Shown: positions 9,380 through 20,792, counted from the stretch's first letter. The stretch is 64,000 nucleotides of DNA from Antedon bifida (GCA_963402885.1 OY727094.1:17362501-17426500), one strand, 5' to 3'. The notes: a model not told the origin generated them from the sequence alone. Translations and numbers: made by a program.

Positions 9380-9950
9380 TAGAGGGTACTCCGAGAGTAC
9401 AAACCTCCGCCTACTGTAAAATTCCCCTACATAAAATGCCCCCTGAATATATTTTTTTTACATTTGTTTTTATTAGTTCTAAGTGTAAATATGTTAACTG
9501 CACACTACAAAGTTGTGGATGACAGTGTGGTGTAATGGTTATGTATCCAGCCTCTCACAGTTGAGATCACTGGTTCAAGTCCCATTGAGGTTTTTTTTTT
9601 TTTTTATTATTTTTTTATTTCTTTTTTTTTTAGTTTTTTGTGGACCTTGATCTTTGACCCTGACCCTTCAAAATTTAACCACAATTATATGATGTGTCAT
9701 TGATCATTGTGGCTAAGTTTGGTGAGAATCGGATAAAAACTGTGGTCTCTAGGCAGTAAAATGTTAGTTGTGACCTTGACCTATGACCTTTTCCCCTCAA
9801 ATTCGAACTCGTCCGAGCTTTTGGGGCATAGATCATTGTTGCCAAATTTGGTGAGAATTGGATAAAAACTGTGGCCTCCAGGCTGTTCACAGACACACAA
9901 TCACACAAACATACAGGGGTGAAAACATAACCTCCTTGGCGGAGGTAATA
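9380..9950. repeat. Non-autonomous repeat with CCTCCGCC/GGCGGAGG ends
   Basis: The left end has TACAAACCTCCGCC (about 9398-9411); the right end has CCTTGGCGGAGGTAAT (about 9932-9947). Inside, a 54-bp segment GATCATTGTGGCTAAGTTTG.. at 9702 is repeated with divergence at 9832. Both lie next to TGACCTTGACC/TTTGACCCTGACC runs. This layout resembles widespread metazoan MITE-like repeats with tGACCTTtGACC blocks. A tRNA-like stretch is embedded at 9525-9590. Confidence 0.6.
9525..9590 (+). repeat. tRNA(Glu)-like SINE head
   Basis: TGTGGTGTAATGGTTATG (A-box-like), loop CTCTCAC (anticodon CUC position) and GGTTCAAGTCC (B-box) follow tRNA-Glu order, and a T-run follows at 9592. The T stem is mismatched (ACTGG/CCCAT) and no acceptor stem forms, so this is a tRNA-derived repeat head, not a gene. 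Confidence 0.6.
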
Positions 9951-10310
9951 AGAATAAAAAAAACTAAAATTAAACCGTTCTGTTACCGATGACAATCGTC
10001 ATAAAAAGTCAATTAACACCGACAAAAAAAGCAAGTTTAACATTATACCCTCATGGGGAAAATTTCTACCAACAATAAACCAACTTGTTTCCTATACACT
10101 TTTAAATGCAGGTGACCATGATGGTTACAATGATAGTTGTTTTAAGCAATCAACTATGTCTTATCCTCAACTAAAATTGACAGAAAAACAGGGTTTAATG
10201 TATTTATTTTAAACGAAACTGGTTATTGTTTTCAAACAATTTTTACCTACACTAAACTGTAAAGATATATAATGAGATCAAGCTGAAAGAAAGAAAAATA
10301 TATTTCTAAC

Positions 10311-10559
10311 CTCAGACGTTGATAGATACAGTTTGTCTTTTCTTAGCTGTTGTATTTCTTGCATTACTTGCAGCCATTTGATTGGAAAAGTAAGAATCAT
10401 CATCTGGACTAATTCTTGTAGTTGGAGGATGATTTTAGAAGCACCGCTCTTTTCAAATGAGACACTGTTTTCTATTGTAAATACCTCTCCTTGAAACACC
10501 ATGTCCTCAAATTGTTTTCCTTCCAGGGCTTTCCAAAGTATATTCTCTATTTCCTTTAC
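10311..10559 (-). CDS. ROCO gene exon, end of Roc and start of COR
   Basis: 249 bp, 83 codons (about residues 537-619), phase 0 to 0; TTTTAG acceptor, GAG|GTTAGA donor. The first two thirds form the last Roc helix and strand (FEDMVFQGEVFTIENS). After it comes the FPIKWLQVMQEIQQLR segment, which in ROCO proteins begins COR. Confidence 0.9.
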
Positions 10560-10978
10560 CTAAAATAAATAACATCAAATTGGAATTATACCTGGGGAAG
10601 ATTTAGAGTGTGCCTAGCCAACCAAAACCCCTTTTGTAAAGTGCAAAAAGTGTTTCATAGTTATGTTACGCATTTACTTACCCAGTGTACATTGTATAAT
10701 TATACCAACATAAGAAAACAAAAATCAAAATGTGTGCTAAATCATAGATATTGTATACCCTTTTATTTGTTTTATTATATCCAAATGAAAAATAAAATTA
10801 AGTTAAGTTAATTAGTTAATCATAAGCCAGCACAGTACAGTAGTATGTGCATGACATGACGTATAAAACAATCATACATGATTGCCATGTTAGAGATGAA
10901 ACTACATATTGTTTCCAATGAATTAATGACAATATACAATTTTATACTGTTTAAAAGAAAATGCGATGACATATGTAC

Positions 10979-11137
10979 CCTTTGTTGTCTTTCTTGTTCA
11001 GTTTTACCAAGGCTATCATAATGTGTACCAATCAGCATTATCTTGTTATTTTGTCCTTTTCTTACATTTACAAAAACAGAACGAATCCAAAACAGAATGA
11101 AGTCAAGATTTGTCATTCGATGTTCATACATTTTTCC
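10979..11137 (-). CDS. ROCO gene exon, Roc GTPase G4 motif
   Basis: 159 bp, 53 codons (about residues 484-536), phase 0 to 0; TTTAG acceptor and AGG|GTACAT donor. The hydrophobic strand KIMLIGTHYD ends in THYD, the Roc equivalent of the N/TKxD guanine-recognition motif. The preceding helix (LDFILFWIRSVF) is the usual amphipathic helix between switch II and G4. Confidence 0.93.
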
Positions 11138-11246
11138 CTAAATAAAAAAAAATTAACAAAATTTACATTTTAAATTCTTAAAGTTCTAGTTTGAAACATT
11201 GTGGCAAATTATCTATTATAATTAACAGCACAAATTTATATAGAAA

Positions 11247-11360
11247 AACAACACTATCATGGAAGTGGAAATAACAACAATCATATATCAGGCATCTGCT
11301 ATTAACAACACTATCATGGAAGTGGAAATAACAACAATCATATATCAGGCATCTGCTATT
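11247..11360. repeat. Perfect 57-bp tandem duplication
   Basis: 11247-11303 and 11304-11360 are identical (AACAACACTATCATGGAAGT..). They lie in the intron between two Roc exons. Confidence 0.95.
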
Positions 11361-11454
11361 TGCACAGTTTGTGTTAAGGTAAAGGATGACATGAAAGAAA
11401 CATTTTATTTATGTACAATTACATAAACATTTAAAACTTGTAAAATCTACTTAC

Positions 11455-11544
11455 AGTTGTTGGATCACAAACTTTAGCTGGGGCATTAAGATTTTCATTC
11501 ATGTTGAATACCACACATACAACAGCATAAGATACCATGAATAT
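11455..11544 (-). CDS. ROCO gene exon, Roc strand after switch II
   Basis: 90 bp, 30 codons (about residues 454-483), phase 0 to 0. It encodes IFMVSYAVVCVVFNMNENL, the hydrophobic strand that follows switch II in Roc domains, where the usual pattern is F.....VYLLVF. Donor ACT|GTAAGT is consensus. Confidence 0.9.
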
Positions 11545-12253
11545 CTAGTAAACATAATCATAATAGTCAATATTAAAAACTGTTTATACACATGTGTCAG
11601 ATACTGGCACAACTGATTATTTGATACTTTTGTTTTCCTCATAAAGTGCATGTTCACCTTGGAAACATTTACAATCTTAATCATTGGTTTAATAAATAAT
11701 GAATGTTTAATATCACATTCTTTCTTTTCTATCCCTCTCTGCTAATAATACATTATATTACATCAATTAATACTATTTTACTTAAAGTCTCCCAAAACTG
11801 GACACCCTTTGGCTGGCAAAATATGTCTGTGTTTACAGAAATTCTGATATTCCAAATGTATTTTTAAAGGTAAAACAGAATTTGGAACTTTTGACCTCAA
11901 TTCTGGTTTTGGTTTAAGGTAATCAGAGACTAGAGACTAAGTTGATTGTATTCAAATTAAATGAAGAATAAAATAATTTATAATATTGTAATAATAATAA
12001 TAATTGTATATTATATCTGATACTGACATATTGTACTATATTAGATCCACATTTTTGTAATACCTTGGAGGAAGATTATAAGTTCTTAACTTAAGTGAGC
12101 AAGCTTTTTGATTTCAGTGCTGATATTGTAACAAGGCCAAAAGACAAAGTATACACTGAAACTAACAGAAGCTCAGAAGAAGGCATGTATATTGAATATT
12201 GACGGCAAAACTAATCTCTATTAATAAAAATTAAATACACCAATAAAATTTAC

Positions 12254-12420
12254 CCGTTGTATCACATGGTAAATTGGTTGACCACCAAAGTCCCAGATAT
12301 TCATAACAAACTTGTTGCTATCCACTTTAGAGTCACCATCTTCTCTTGCAGAGCGAAGTTTGCTTACAAGTTTGTTCCTGAACCATTTAGGAATTTCTGG
12401 TTTTTCTTCATACACTGGTT
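12254..12420 (-). CDS. ROCO gene exon, Roc switch II DFGGQ
   Basis: 167 bp (about residues 398-453), phase 1 to 0; acceptor CAACAG, donor CGG|GTAAAT. It contains the diagnostic Roc switch II IWDFGGQPIYH (DxxGQ at 441-445), preceded by a basic helix (WFRNKLVSKLRS). The upstream PEIPKWF section ends the unusually long insertion in the GTPase fold. Confidence 0.94.
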
Positions 12421-12821
12421 CTGTTGTGATAAAATATATAACACATACAACAACTTGCATTAGGTCTCATATGTGATTACCAACTATAACTTTTTTATTT
12501 AAAAAAAAAGTATTTCCAATGCAATATTTAAGTATTCTAAACCTTATCCTTTCCAATCAATAGTTTAGTGATGAGTTTATTTTAACCACATTGTACTGCA
12601 AGTTGAATAGATTACACAGCAGTGTCATACAATATACAAATATTAGTATTAACTGTCAAAGTAACTTGCAAGATAATATATGTTTATTAGCAGACACTGA
12701 TGATTATGATTAAATTTCCGCTCCTTTAACCATTTCAATATTTAGCACTTTAGTCTTTATTTCTGATATCATTAATATGTATGAACAGCACAATCAAACA
12801 CATTTCAAAATAAATATTTAC

Positions 12822-12935
12822 CCTCTTTTTGTGGACTTGGCATTGGATTTGAACTTGTTGATGTTTCACCAGATTTTGCTTCCTGTTTTGATGTTGATGC
12901 TCCTGTGGGGTTTTTCTCTTCCTCGTGTCTACTTT
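12822..12935 (-). CDS. ROCO gene exon, low-complexity Roc insertion (cassette 2)
   Basis: 114 bp, phase 1 to 1 (about residues 360-398); TTTCAG acceptor, GAGG|GTAAAT donor. It encodes a Ser/Thr/Glu/Lys/Pro-rich stretch with SKQEAKSGE. It has the same length and phase as the preceding exon at 17698-17811 and shares the SKQExKSG string, so one may be a duplicate of the other. Being symmetric, it could be skipped without changing frame. No known domain is recognised. Confidence 0.78.
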
Positions 12936-13725
12936 CTGAAAAATGTGATGATATAATTAAAGATGATGCTATCTTGTTATAAATAGCATAATGTAATTCA
13001 TCATTATGCTTTATAATCAAATTAACTTGGCAAGAACAAAGGTTAGTGTAATAAATCATTTTTTGTCAATTCCAACCTGATCCAATTTGCCATCATCATT
13101 ATAATATGTGTATCTTTTCAGCTACGATTGAGGGCGCTTTATAGCTGTCGCCATTCTTAATTAGTTTACAGATTTTTGGCTCTGGAATTCCTCTTTTGTG
13201 ACTGGTTTTTTGTTGTTTTGTGGACATCTGTTGCTTTAGTAGTAAAATTTGTGCATTGTACTGTGGATTGAATGCTACATGTTATGCTTATAAATTGCAA
13301 TCTGAACATTAACTTGCTAAGCCCACAACTGAAACTATAACCAGGATACTGGCTGGGCTCGCCGCGACCTATCGTCGGACGGTTGTCGGCGGAGAATTCA
13401 GGCAAGCCGAGTGGGCAGCCTAGCCTAGGCCCAGACCAACCGACAGAATCGGCGGTTTCAGAAGTATTGGGCGACTGTAGCATGATGATCTTTATGTGTT
13501 TGTGATCTTATGTTAACTTTGTGCAAGTACTTTTTCTTTTCATGTTTTGATGTGGAACCACTTTTTAACATTTTAACTGTACTGTTGGTGTTGGATTGAG
13601 ATAATTTCCCTTTTTAACATTGTATCTGTACTGCTGTTGTTGGGGTGAGATAAGTTCTCAAATTTTAACGAAGAGGGATTTAATTCTTATATTGGAATGA
13701 TACACAAGCCACTGAGCAAGCCAAA

Positions 13726-14761
13726 ATGACTCGTTATTCCAGACATGAGCTATTTTATATTGGATCAGCCTTCATTAAACGTCGTAATAAGGTGCAATAC
13801 CTACCTAAGGGAACCCTCACTAAGCTGAATAATCTTGGCATCTATCGTAAAAGTAGAGGTAGAAGAGGTGGTGTAAATATACGCAGAAAAATTCCCACTA
13901 TTATCACTGTTACACGTGCTTCTGATTATATAGACAACAAGCGAGGGCGTTTTCTAAGTAGTTTATTCCCTAATTCACTTCGTAAAGTCAACTATACAAA
14001 GTTACAGCCATCACTCCCATCAATTTTCCTGACTAACCCGCGTTCTTTAATCTACCGTGTGGACGAACTAGAAACCCTTCTACTTCAAAATTGTATTGAT
14101 TTAGCAGTTGTCACAGAGACTTGGCAAACACCGCAAATAACAGATGATGCACTGATGATTAACAACTTCAATATTTATACCTATCATAGAACGCATAAGA
14201 AGGGTGGTGGAGTGGCCGTATATGTTAATTCTGAATTTCTGTCGCGAAGAATACCTGAAATAGTAGTACCCGAAGAGCTAGAGTGTGTTTGGGTTTTTAT
14301 AAGACCGAAGAGGCTCCCCAGAGCTGTATCCTCTATTATAGTTTGTGGAATATATATTCCACCTAATTCTTCTGACCAACAACTGCTTTTGGATCATATT
14401 ATTAAATCTCTTGACAGTCTTAAACTTAAACACCCAGACGCTGGCTTCATTATTATGGGGGACCTGAACAGAACTGACCTAGCCCCACTATGCCGTGCAC
14501 ATAACCTAAAACAAATTGTGAAAGAACCAACGCGAGGTGATGCAATACTAGATATTATAGCCACCAATCTGAAGCAGTATTATTGCAATCCCCGAATTGT
14601 GTCGCCGATGGGTGCTAGCGATCATAATTGTGTTCTGTTGTCAGCAACTACAAGGACGAATAGCAACAAAATCGAAAAGCGTGTAATCAGACCAATGAAA
14701 GCGAGAAGTGTTGAAGAATTTGGCCGTTGGATAACTACCCATGACTGGAACGAGGTTATTA
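13726..14761 (+). pseudogene. LINE-A endonuclease part
   Basis: 345 codons up to the MITE. A basic N-terminus (RKSRGRRGGVNIRRK) is followed from about residue 105 by an apurinic-like endonuclease: FLTNPRSLIYRVDELETLL, VVTETW, HKKGGGVAVYV, IIMGDLNR and SPMGASDHNCVL. TETW, GDLNR and SDHN correspond to the catalytic Glu, Asp/Asn and Asp-His blocks. The frame is open, but translation would run into the MITE and stop at 14832. Confidence 0.88.
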
Positions 14762-15268
14762 GAGAGGTTTCGCAATCTTACGAATACGATAACGAAAACG
14801 GATACGTCACGCACACGTATTCGTTTTCGTAAGCCATAAAAAAATCTGTTTCGCATGGCAACGAAATATTGAGGCGCGTCCAAAATATGACGGTAAATTT
14901 GAGCGAAGCGCAGGTACGTGTTGCTTGGTGCTTGGCCGGCTGCCTAGGCCTAGCCGTAACATCAATGCGAGTGAGGACTTTAAAAACTGCTATTTATCAA
15001 AATTGACCTGCATTTTAGTAAATTACTTTAGTAAATTACTTTCAATAAATCTATAATTATATTATAATCATGAATCATTTCTGATTCAAATGCAAAATGT
15101 GCAAAATAGATCAAAAACTATACTCGTTTTGTAGTTACGAATATGACTGGTGATATTCGTCAACACGAATACGCTTTACGAATATGAAATGGGGATCAGC
15201 TCAAAAGTTTCACAAATGTATGACGTATCCGTTTTCGTTATCGTATTCGTAAGGTTGCGAAACCTCCC
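14762..15268. mobile_element. 507-bp MITE with 45-bp inverted ends and TATTA duplication
   Basis: Left end GAGAGGTTTCGCAATCTTAC and right end complementary, with pairing over about 45 bp including ACGAATACGATAACGAAAAC. TATTA occurs on both sides (14757-14761 and 15269-15273). Removing the element and one TATTA restores the LINE-A frame exactly (..NEVI|NAS..), proving insertion into a formerly intact gene. No protein is encoded; short frames in the arms are mirror images of each other. Confidence 0.93.
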
Positions 15269-17180
15269 TATTAACGCGAGTAATACTGAACAGAAAACGC
15301 AATCATTTTATTTGTCATTGACTTCTGCTATCAACACATTCTTCCCGGTTAAATCCATTAAGATACATCCAACTGATAAGCCATGGATTTCGCAACAAGC
15401 AAAGGATCTTATAATGAAACGTCAACACGCTTTTACTAATCATGGTAAATCGCTGCAATGGAAATTCTATAGGAATATGGTACAAAAAGTGATCAAGAAA
15501 GACAAAATGAACTTTTACAATGAACGTTTATTAAACTTAAAAGCCACTAATCCCCATAAATGGCACCAAGGCGTGCAGATGTTAGCTAATAAAACTAAAC
15601 CCCAACCACTTATTAGTGTAGAGGATATTCCGCAGGATGACTATCATGGTATAAGTAATTTTGTAAACAACCATTTTGCTATAACTTCCCAAAGCAGACC
15701 TAGTATTGATTTATGTAAGCTTCCTACGTATTTACCTGCCAATAAACCCCCTAATGTAAAAGAATGGGAAATGTACAATCAATTAAGAAAAGTTAAAGTA
15801 AATAAGTCCCCGGGCCCTGATAATGTGCCTAACAGATTAATAAGAGATTTTGCATGCGAACTAAGCATCCCTATGACTAATATCTTAAATGCCTCCCTCA
15901 GTGAGGGTCATGTCCCAACAATGTGGAAGGATGCTATTGTTACTCCGGTTCCCAAAGAAAATGGTTGTACTAGGGTTGACAAATTTCGACCAATCTCGCT
16001 TACATGTATCCTAGCTAAGGTAGCTGAGGGCTTCATTAAAAAATGGCTCTTAACAGATATCGAGAAAAATCTTGATAACAACCAATATGGTTGCCGTAAA
16101 CACTTTTCTACAACCCATAATTTGGTTGATCTACTAAATGTGTTCTATGAAGGTAGTAACATTCCCAAATCTGTTGGTCAGTTAGTTTTAACTGACTTTA
16201 GTAAAGCATTCGATTGTGTTGACCACACAATAGCAGTTTCTAAATTAGTAACACTTGGCTGTAGACCTGAAATTGTACCGTGGTTAATTAGCTTTTTGTC
16301 AAACAGAACCCAACAAGTACGCTATAAATCCACATTATCAATGAGTGTTAATCTAACATGTGGCGTCCCTCAAGGCACACTCCTTGGGCCTATGATCTTT
16401 CTTGCTCTAATTAATGATGCCATGCAAGACTCGCCATGTAAAACTTGGAAATATGTAGATGATTTGTGCATAGGACAGATAGTAAAAAAGGATGAAATTT
16501 CCTCAATTCAGAATGATGTTGCTTTACTGAATGTATGGTCTAATGAAAACAAACTAAAACTTAACCCAACTAAATGTAAAACTATGTATTTTAACTTTCA
16601 AAGAAATCAATATGAACATGAACCCCTTTTGATTGGTAATGCTACAATTGAAATCGTTAATGAAACTAAGTTACTAGGTTTATGGATACAAGCCAACCTC
16701 AAATGGGACCGTAATGTTAAAGAAATTGTATCCAAAGCCAGCAGACGTCTGCATATATTGTGTAGATTAAGAAAGTTCAATCTTCCGAAATTTGATCTTG
16801 TAGATGTATTTAAGAGTTACATAAGACCAAGTGTTGAATATGCTGTCCCAGTATGGCATTCTAGTCTCACTAAGAAACAAAGTGATATGATAGAATCTGT
16901 CCAAAAAAGGGCTTGCAGAATAATATTGTGTAATGACTACATATGTTATGACCAAGCACTCAATGATCTTTCTTTAGACACTTTATCTGATAGAAGGCGT
17001 AATCTATGCTATAAGTTTGCTCTGAATTGTTCAAAAAGTATTCATTTTGGAAAATGGTTTCCAGTGAAGAATGTAAGTAACATGAAACTAAGACGTGTAA
17101 AGTATCAACAACCCAAATGCAGAGTTGAAAGATATAGAAAAAGTGCAATACCATACCTTATCTCGCTTCTAAATGAATAA
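15269..17180 (+). pseudogene. LINE-A reverse transcriptase part
   Basis: About 637 codons after the MITE. The open frame has a Met at 15150, but that lies in the MITE and is not native. Linker KPWISQQAKDLIMKRQHAF; RT blocks VNKSPGPDNVPNRLI, VTPVPKENG..FRPISLTCI, LTDFSKAFDCVDH, GVPQGTLLGPMIF and KYVDDLC (catalytic YVDD near 16450); thumb LNPTKCKTMYF and LGLWIQANLKWD; C-terminus YKSYIRPSVEYAVPVWH-like. No stop interrupts RT, so only the MITE disables the element. Confidence 0.9.
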
Positions 17181-17697
17181 TCATTATATATCACCCAGTA
17201 CAGCTATGCAATTCTTATTGGTCCTTTTTGGTGTTTTTTTTTTTCTATTTTAATATTTTAATGCTTAACTTGTTGAATGTTCCTGTATTGTATTTCTTGT
17301 GTAAATTGCCTCCTTTTTTATATATAATTATCATTGGTTTTATACTTTTATACAAATTTTAATATTGAGAAAATGTAAATATCTTTGTAATTCAGCTAAG
17401 GCTGCGATGATGATAGTGAAATAAATGAAATGAAATGAAAAAAAAAAAAAAATTTAAAAAAAAAAAAAAAAATTCTCTATTTGAATTCAAATATCACAGC
17501 AAAATGCTGTATAAACCTGTCTTTTATTAAAACTTTTATATTAAATTTATTTAAAAAAATCTCTTTTGTACCAATTTTATATTGATTGGTATTTTGTGCC
17601 TTTATGTTTATACTTTTAAATTTATTTTACAGCAGATTACAATAACAATAAAGACATTTTAAGTAATTTTGAATTAACTTTCATTAAAATCTTTTAC

Positions 17698-17811
17698 CAG
17701 ATTTTGTTTCCTGCTTTGATGGTCCTGCTCTTGGTGTGTATCCTTTTGTATGGCGTGGACTTTTCAACATTTGTTTAACTGTGACATCAGTGACGGCATC
17801 CTGATACATGT
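17698..17811 (-). CDS. ROCO gene exon, Roc insertion (cassette 1)
   Basis: 114 bp, phase 1 to 1 (about residues 322-360). The acceptor is CTTTAG immediately before ACATG; the donor TCTG|GTAAAAG is acceptable. It encodes YMYQDAVTDVTVKQMLKSP, then a basic and Pro-rich tail ending SKQETKSG. DAVTDVTVKQM echoes DAMVKTTVC in the previous exon. The 4.8-kb intron that follows holds LINE-A. Confidence 0.78.
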
Positions 17812-18095
17812 CTAAAGCTTTTCAATTAAAAAATGTTAATAAAATCATATTATTATTTTTTACACTGTTACATATTGGTTTTTAAAAAACATTGAAACCA
17901 TTTTAATGATGTTGTTGCAATAATTGATCCTCCTTGGTCAAAGTGGATAACAATTATATGATATTAAAATGGCATATTACTTATTTGGTCTAAAAATACA
18001 AAAAAACATTTCGACATGACAGTGCATGAGAATTTTAAAACATCTATTTTGGTTGTTTTTTAAGCAGCATGTATCTGAATAAAGTGAATACTTAC

Positions 18096-18199
18096 AAATA
18101 TCCTGCGTTGTTTCTTTCAACATTTCTTTGTTACTGGCATCTGGTGTACACACTGTTGTTTTAACCATTGCATCTGTTATTATATGCAATGGATTAAAC
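18096..18199 (-). CDS. ROCO gene exon, Roc segment after P-loop
   Basis: 104 bp, phase 2 to 1 (about residues 287-322); ATAG acceptor, TATTT|GTAAGT donor. FNPLHIITDAMVKTTVCT directly continues the P-loop helix of the exon at 36373-36538 and would form the switch I region. The intron before it is 18.2 kb and contains LINE-B, LINE-C, the dyad satellite and the TTAA element. Confidence 0.85.
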
Positions 18200-18244
18200 C
18201 TATGACAAAATGACATTATATAATTATAAAAGAATGTTTTTTGT

Positions 18245-19400
18245 TTTTTTTTCATTTCATTTCATTTATTTCGTCTCACATACTTATAACAAAAAATAAC
18301 AAACAATAGAGAGAGACAGGATTCCCAAAAGCGAACTAAATCAAACTATCAAGTGGGTCTCCAAAGCAAAACATAATCATCCAACAATAAAATACAAAAT
18401 TACAACATTAAAAACAATGTGAAGATTAAAAAGTACAAAATATCTATACAAAAGTTACCCTAGACATTATTATTATTATTATTATTTTATTATTACTGTT
18501 ATTATTATCACAGATATCAAATGAAGTTTCAATTTATCGTGGATTAATGGCCGATTGTTGTAAAAGAATAAAAGGAAATATTTTGCTTAAAATAACATTT
18601 TAATTTATTAATAAATAAGCCTAAGTTAATCGAGAGCGTATTTCTAAGATCCTGAGGCAACCTATCCCATGAGCGTTGAAACTGCTTAAATGTAGAAAAT
18701 TTAGAATTGTCAGTCCTACCAAACTTGTGAACAAATCTTAGATCATTGTCACGCCTGAGGTTAAACTGAACAAAATCAACAATTTTAAAATTATATTTGT
18801 TATAGAGACATTTGGAAACAAAGGAAATCAATAGGTAATTTATACGACCATCAAAGGACGGAAGACCAAGAACTCTAAGTCTCTGTTCATAAGACAGGGT
18901 GCCCCAGGATTTAGGTATACAAACCCTGGTTGAACCCTCTCTAAAGATTCAATCTCTCCCTTTCGATACGGAAACCACGCCGGCATCCCATACTCCATAA
19001 TAGGTCTAACAAGAGCATTAAAAAGCTTCGGGATAACGATGTGGTTTCTAAAACGCACGACCCTCATGATAAACCCCAGAAGCCTGGACGCCTTAGCCTT
19101 AACATTTGCGACATGGGTACCCCATTCAAGCTTGTGTGTAAAGGTAATCCCAATATATTTAAAACACTCCACCCTCTCAATAACGTTCTTCCCAATTAGA
19201 TAATTAATTTCACTGTTCTTAAGTTTGGCTGATCTAGTAAACCGTATGTGCTTACATTTAATAGGATTAAGCGGTAATTTATTAAGAACACTCCAATTAT
19301 AAATTTCGTTTATGTCGTTCTGCAATGCAGCACTATCTTCAGTAGATCTTATTGCCCTGTAGATAGCTACATCGTCGGCATAAAGTAAAATATTCGATTC
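18245..19400 (-). mobile_element. LINE-B 3' part (RT palm/thumb end and tail)
   Basis: Minus strand: from the insertion point at about 19400, ILLYADDVAIYRAI (catalytic YADD) continues into LPLNPIKCKHIRF, CFKYIGITFTHKLEWG, LFNALVRPIMEYGMPAWFP and, after a frame break near 18835, FGRTDNSKF..WDRLPQDLRN. The 3' end is GAAATAAATGAAATGAAATG plus an A-run (plus-strand T-run 18243-18251), the same tail type as LINE-A. An (ATT)n tract lies at 18466-18500. Confidence 0.85.
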
Positions 19401-19481
19401 GATTACTGCTCGTCAGGTGAGAGGAATTTTTCACCCAAATTCAGGTATATTCCATATTACTAAGGAATTGATTCCCTAAAA

Positions 19482-20516
19482 ATGGCGACGACAAGGCAAG
19501 CTACTAGCAAGAATAAAAATAAAATCACTGATTTTACTACGAAAGGAAGAAATAATTCCCAGGCCAGGCTCCAACAGAAAGGTGATACCAGTGGGCTTAC
19601 ACACGAAAGCCAAGCGGGAGAAACAACCTCTGTCCACCCCATTACGCTGGGTGAGGCACCCATACAAATCGAACGTACTGCGCATATGGAATGTGTCAGA
19701 TATGCAAATGATGATGCAGCTGGGGCGACGGCGGAGAATTCGAACGCATGCCTGAAACCAAGCACACAAAGCAACAGCACGACGGAGGTGGAACATGTTG
19801 ATTCGGTGCTTGAACAAATACGGGAAGAACTGAAGCTAACCTTTCTTTCATTGGAAACAACTATGAAAGCAAATCAAACTTTAATCAACAACAAGCTAGA
19901 TACTATTCTAACAAATCAACAGACTCTCAATATGAGGCTGGATACAGTAGAAGAAAAGCAGGAAAACTACAGATTGTCATTGGATTTTGAAAGTGAACGC
20001 CTGGATAAGGTAGTCAAAGCGTCGGAAAACCTGAACAAATCTATCAAAGAATCAAACAAGAAAATGGCTGAAGTGGATGAAAATTACAAAAGAATAAAAA
20101 GTTTAGAGAATGAAGTACTTAGCCTAGAAAGATATACTAGGTCCTTCAACCTAAGGTTTGGTGGCATAGCTGAAAACCCAGAGGAGGTATGTACAATTAC
20201 TATTGATAAAATAATTTCCTCCCACTTCAAAAAACGGGTACCCATTGAAAATGCCCATCGAATAGGAAGAAAAGGACCCAAGCCAAGGCATATCATTGTG
20301 CGATTTCAAGCCCGACCAGATCGGACAGATATTCTAAAGATGGCTAGGAGTTGCCTTAAGGATAGCGATATTTTTGTCACTGATGATCTACCATATAAAG
20401 ACTTAAACTCAAAAAAGCAATTTAAGGGTATTATGAAAACTGCTTATGAAAAAGGGAATCGTGTATTATTCAAGAAAGGGAGTCTATACCTTAATGGAAA
20501 ACTTTACAAGGAATAA
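19482..20516 (+). CDS. LINE-C ORF1 protein (L1/Tx1 ORF1p-like)
   Basis: 344 codons, uninterrupted, starting ATGGCGACGACAAGG about 80 nt from the element's 5' end. The N-terminus is basic and disordered (ATTRQATSKNKNKI). Residues about 105-210 form a coiled coil (LEQIREELKLTFLSLETTMK and heptads to LENEVLSLERYTR). From about 220 comes the RRM/C-terminal-domain text RSFNLRFGGIAENPEEV, ENAHRIGRKGPKPRHIIVRF and DIFVTDDLPYKD, as in L1-type ORF1p, which trimerises and coats element RNA. Confidence is high because coil, RRM-like block and position all agree. Confidence 0.9.
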   Translation: MATTRQATSKNKNKITDFTTKGRNNSQARLQQKGDTSGLTHESQAGETTSVHPITLGEAPIQIERTAHMECVRYANDDAAGATAENSNACLKPSTQSNSTTEVEHVDSVLEQIREELKLTFLSLETTMKANQTLINNKLDTILTNQQTLNMRLDTVEEKQENYRLSLDFESERLDKVVKASENLNKSIKESNKKMAEVDENYKRIKSLENEVLSLERYTRSFNLRFGGIAENPEEVCTITIDKIISSHFKKRVPIENAHRIGRKGPKPRHIIVRFQARPDRTDILKMARSCLKDSDIFVTDDLPYKDLNSKKQFKGIMKTAYEKGNRVLFKKGSLYLNGKLYKE

Positions 20517-20792
20517 ACATTAGATAAAGAGAAAAGAATATTTTGGATTTTGTATTGGGGGTGGTTCTTTCCTTCTCATCCTGATGGACGGAAGTTTATT
20601 CTAATTTAAACATCTTAAGATATGATGAGGCTTTATATTATTGTTAAATGTCATTTTTGCTTGTGTTTTTTTATCAATTTTCCTAATGTATTAACCTTAG
20701 TCATAAAACATACTGTAAACTGTCGTTTGTGCACGCAGTCAGATCTAACTTATCTCAGATTATTGTCAAATGAAGTCACTTTTTATTGGTAG

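Larger units (their letters stand above)
13100..17470 (+). mobile_element. LINE-A: CR1/L2-type non-LTR retrotransposon, split by a MITE
   Basis: A plus-strand element in the intron between exons 17698-17811 and 12822-12935. The left limit is uncertain; its 5' UTR includes two diverged 60-bp repeats (TTTTAACATT..TGTACTG..) at 13563-13660. The coding part runs 13726-14761 and 15269-17180, interrupted by a 507-bp MITE. The 3' end has GAAATAAATGAAATGAAATG and then A-runs to about 17470. A single endonuclease-RT protein and a short microsatellite-like tail fit the CR1/L2 branch of the Jockey superfamily. Confidence 0.85.

Noticed and set aside
9525..9590. Functional tRNA-Glu gene
   Set aside because: T stem mismatched and no acceptor stem; it is a tRNA-derived repeat head.
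15150..15268. Native start of the second LINE-A frame at the ATG at 15150
   Set aside because: This ATG and the following codons lie in the MITE arm; the mirror-image text occurs in the other arm on the opposite strand.
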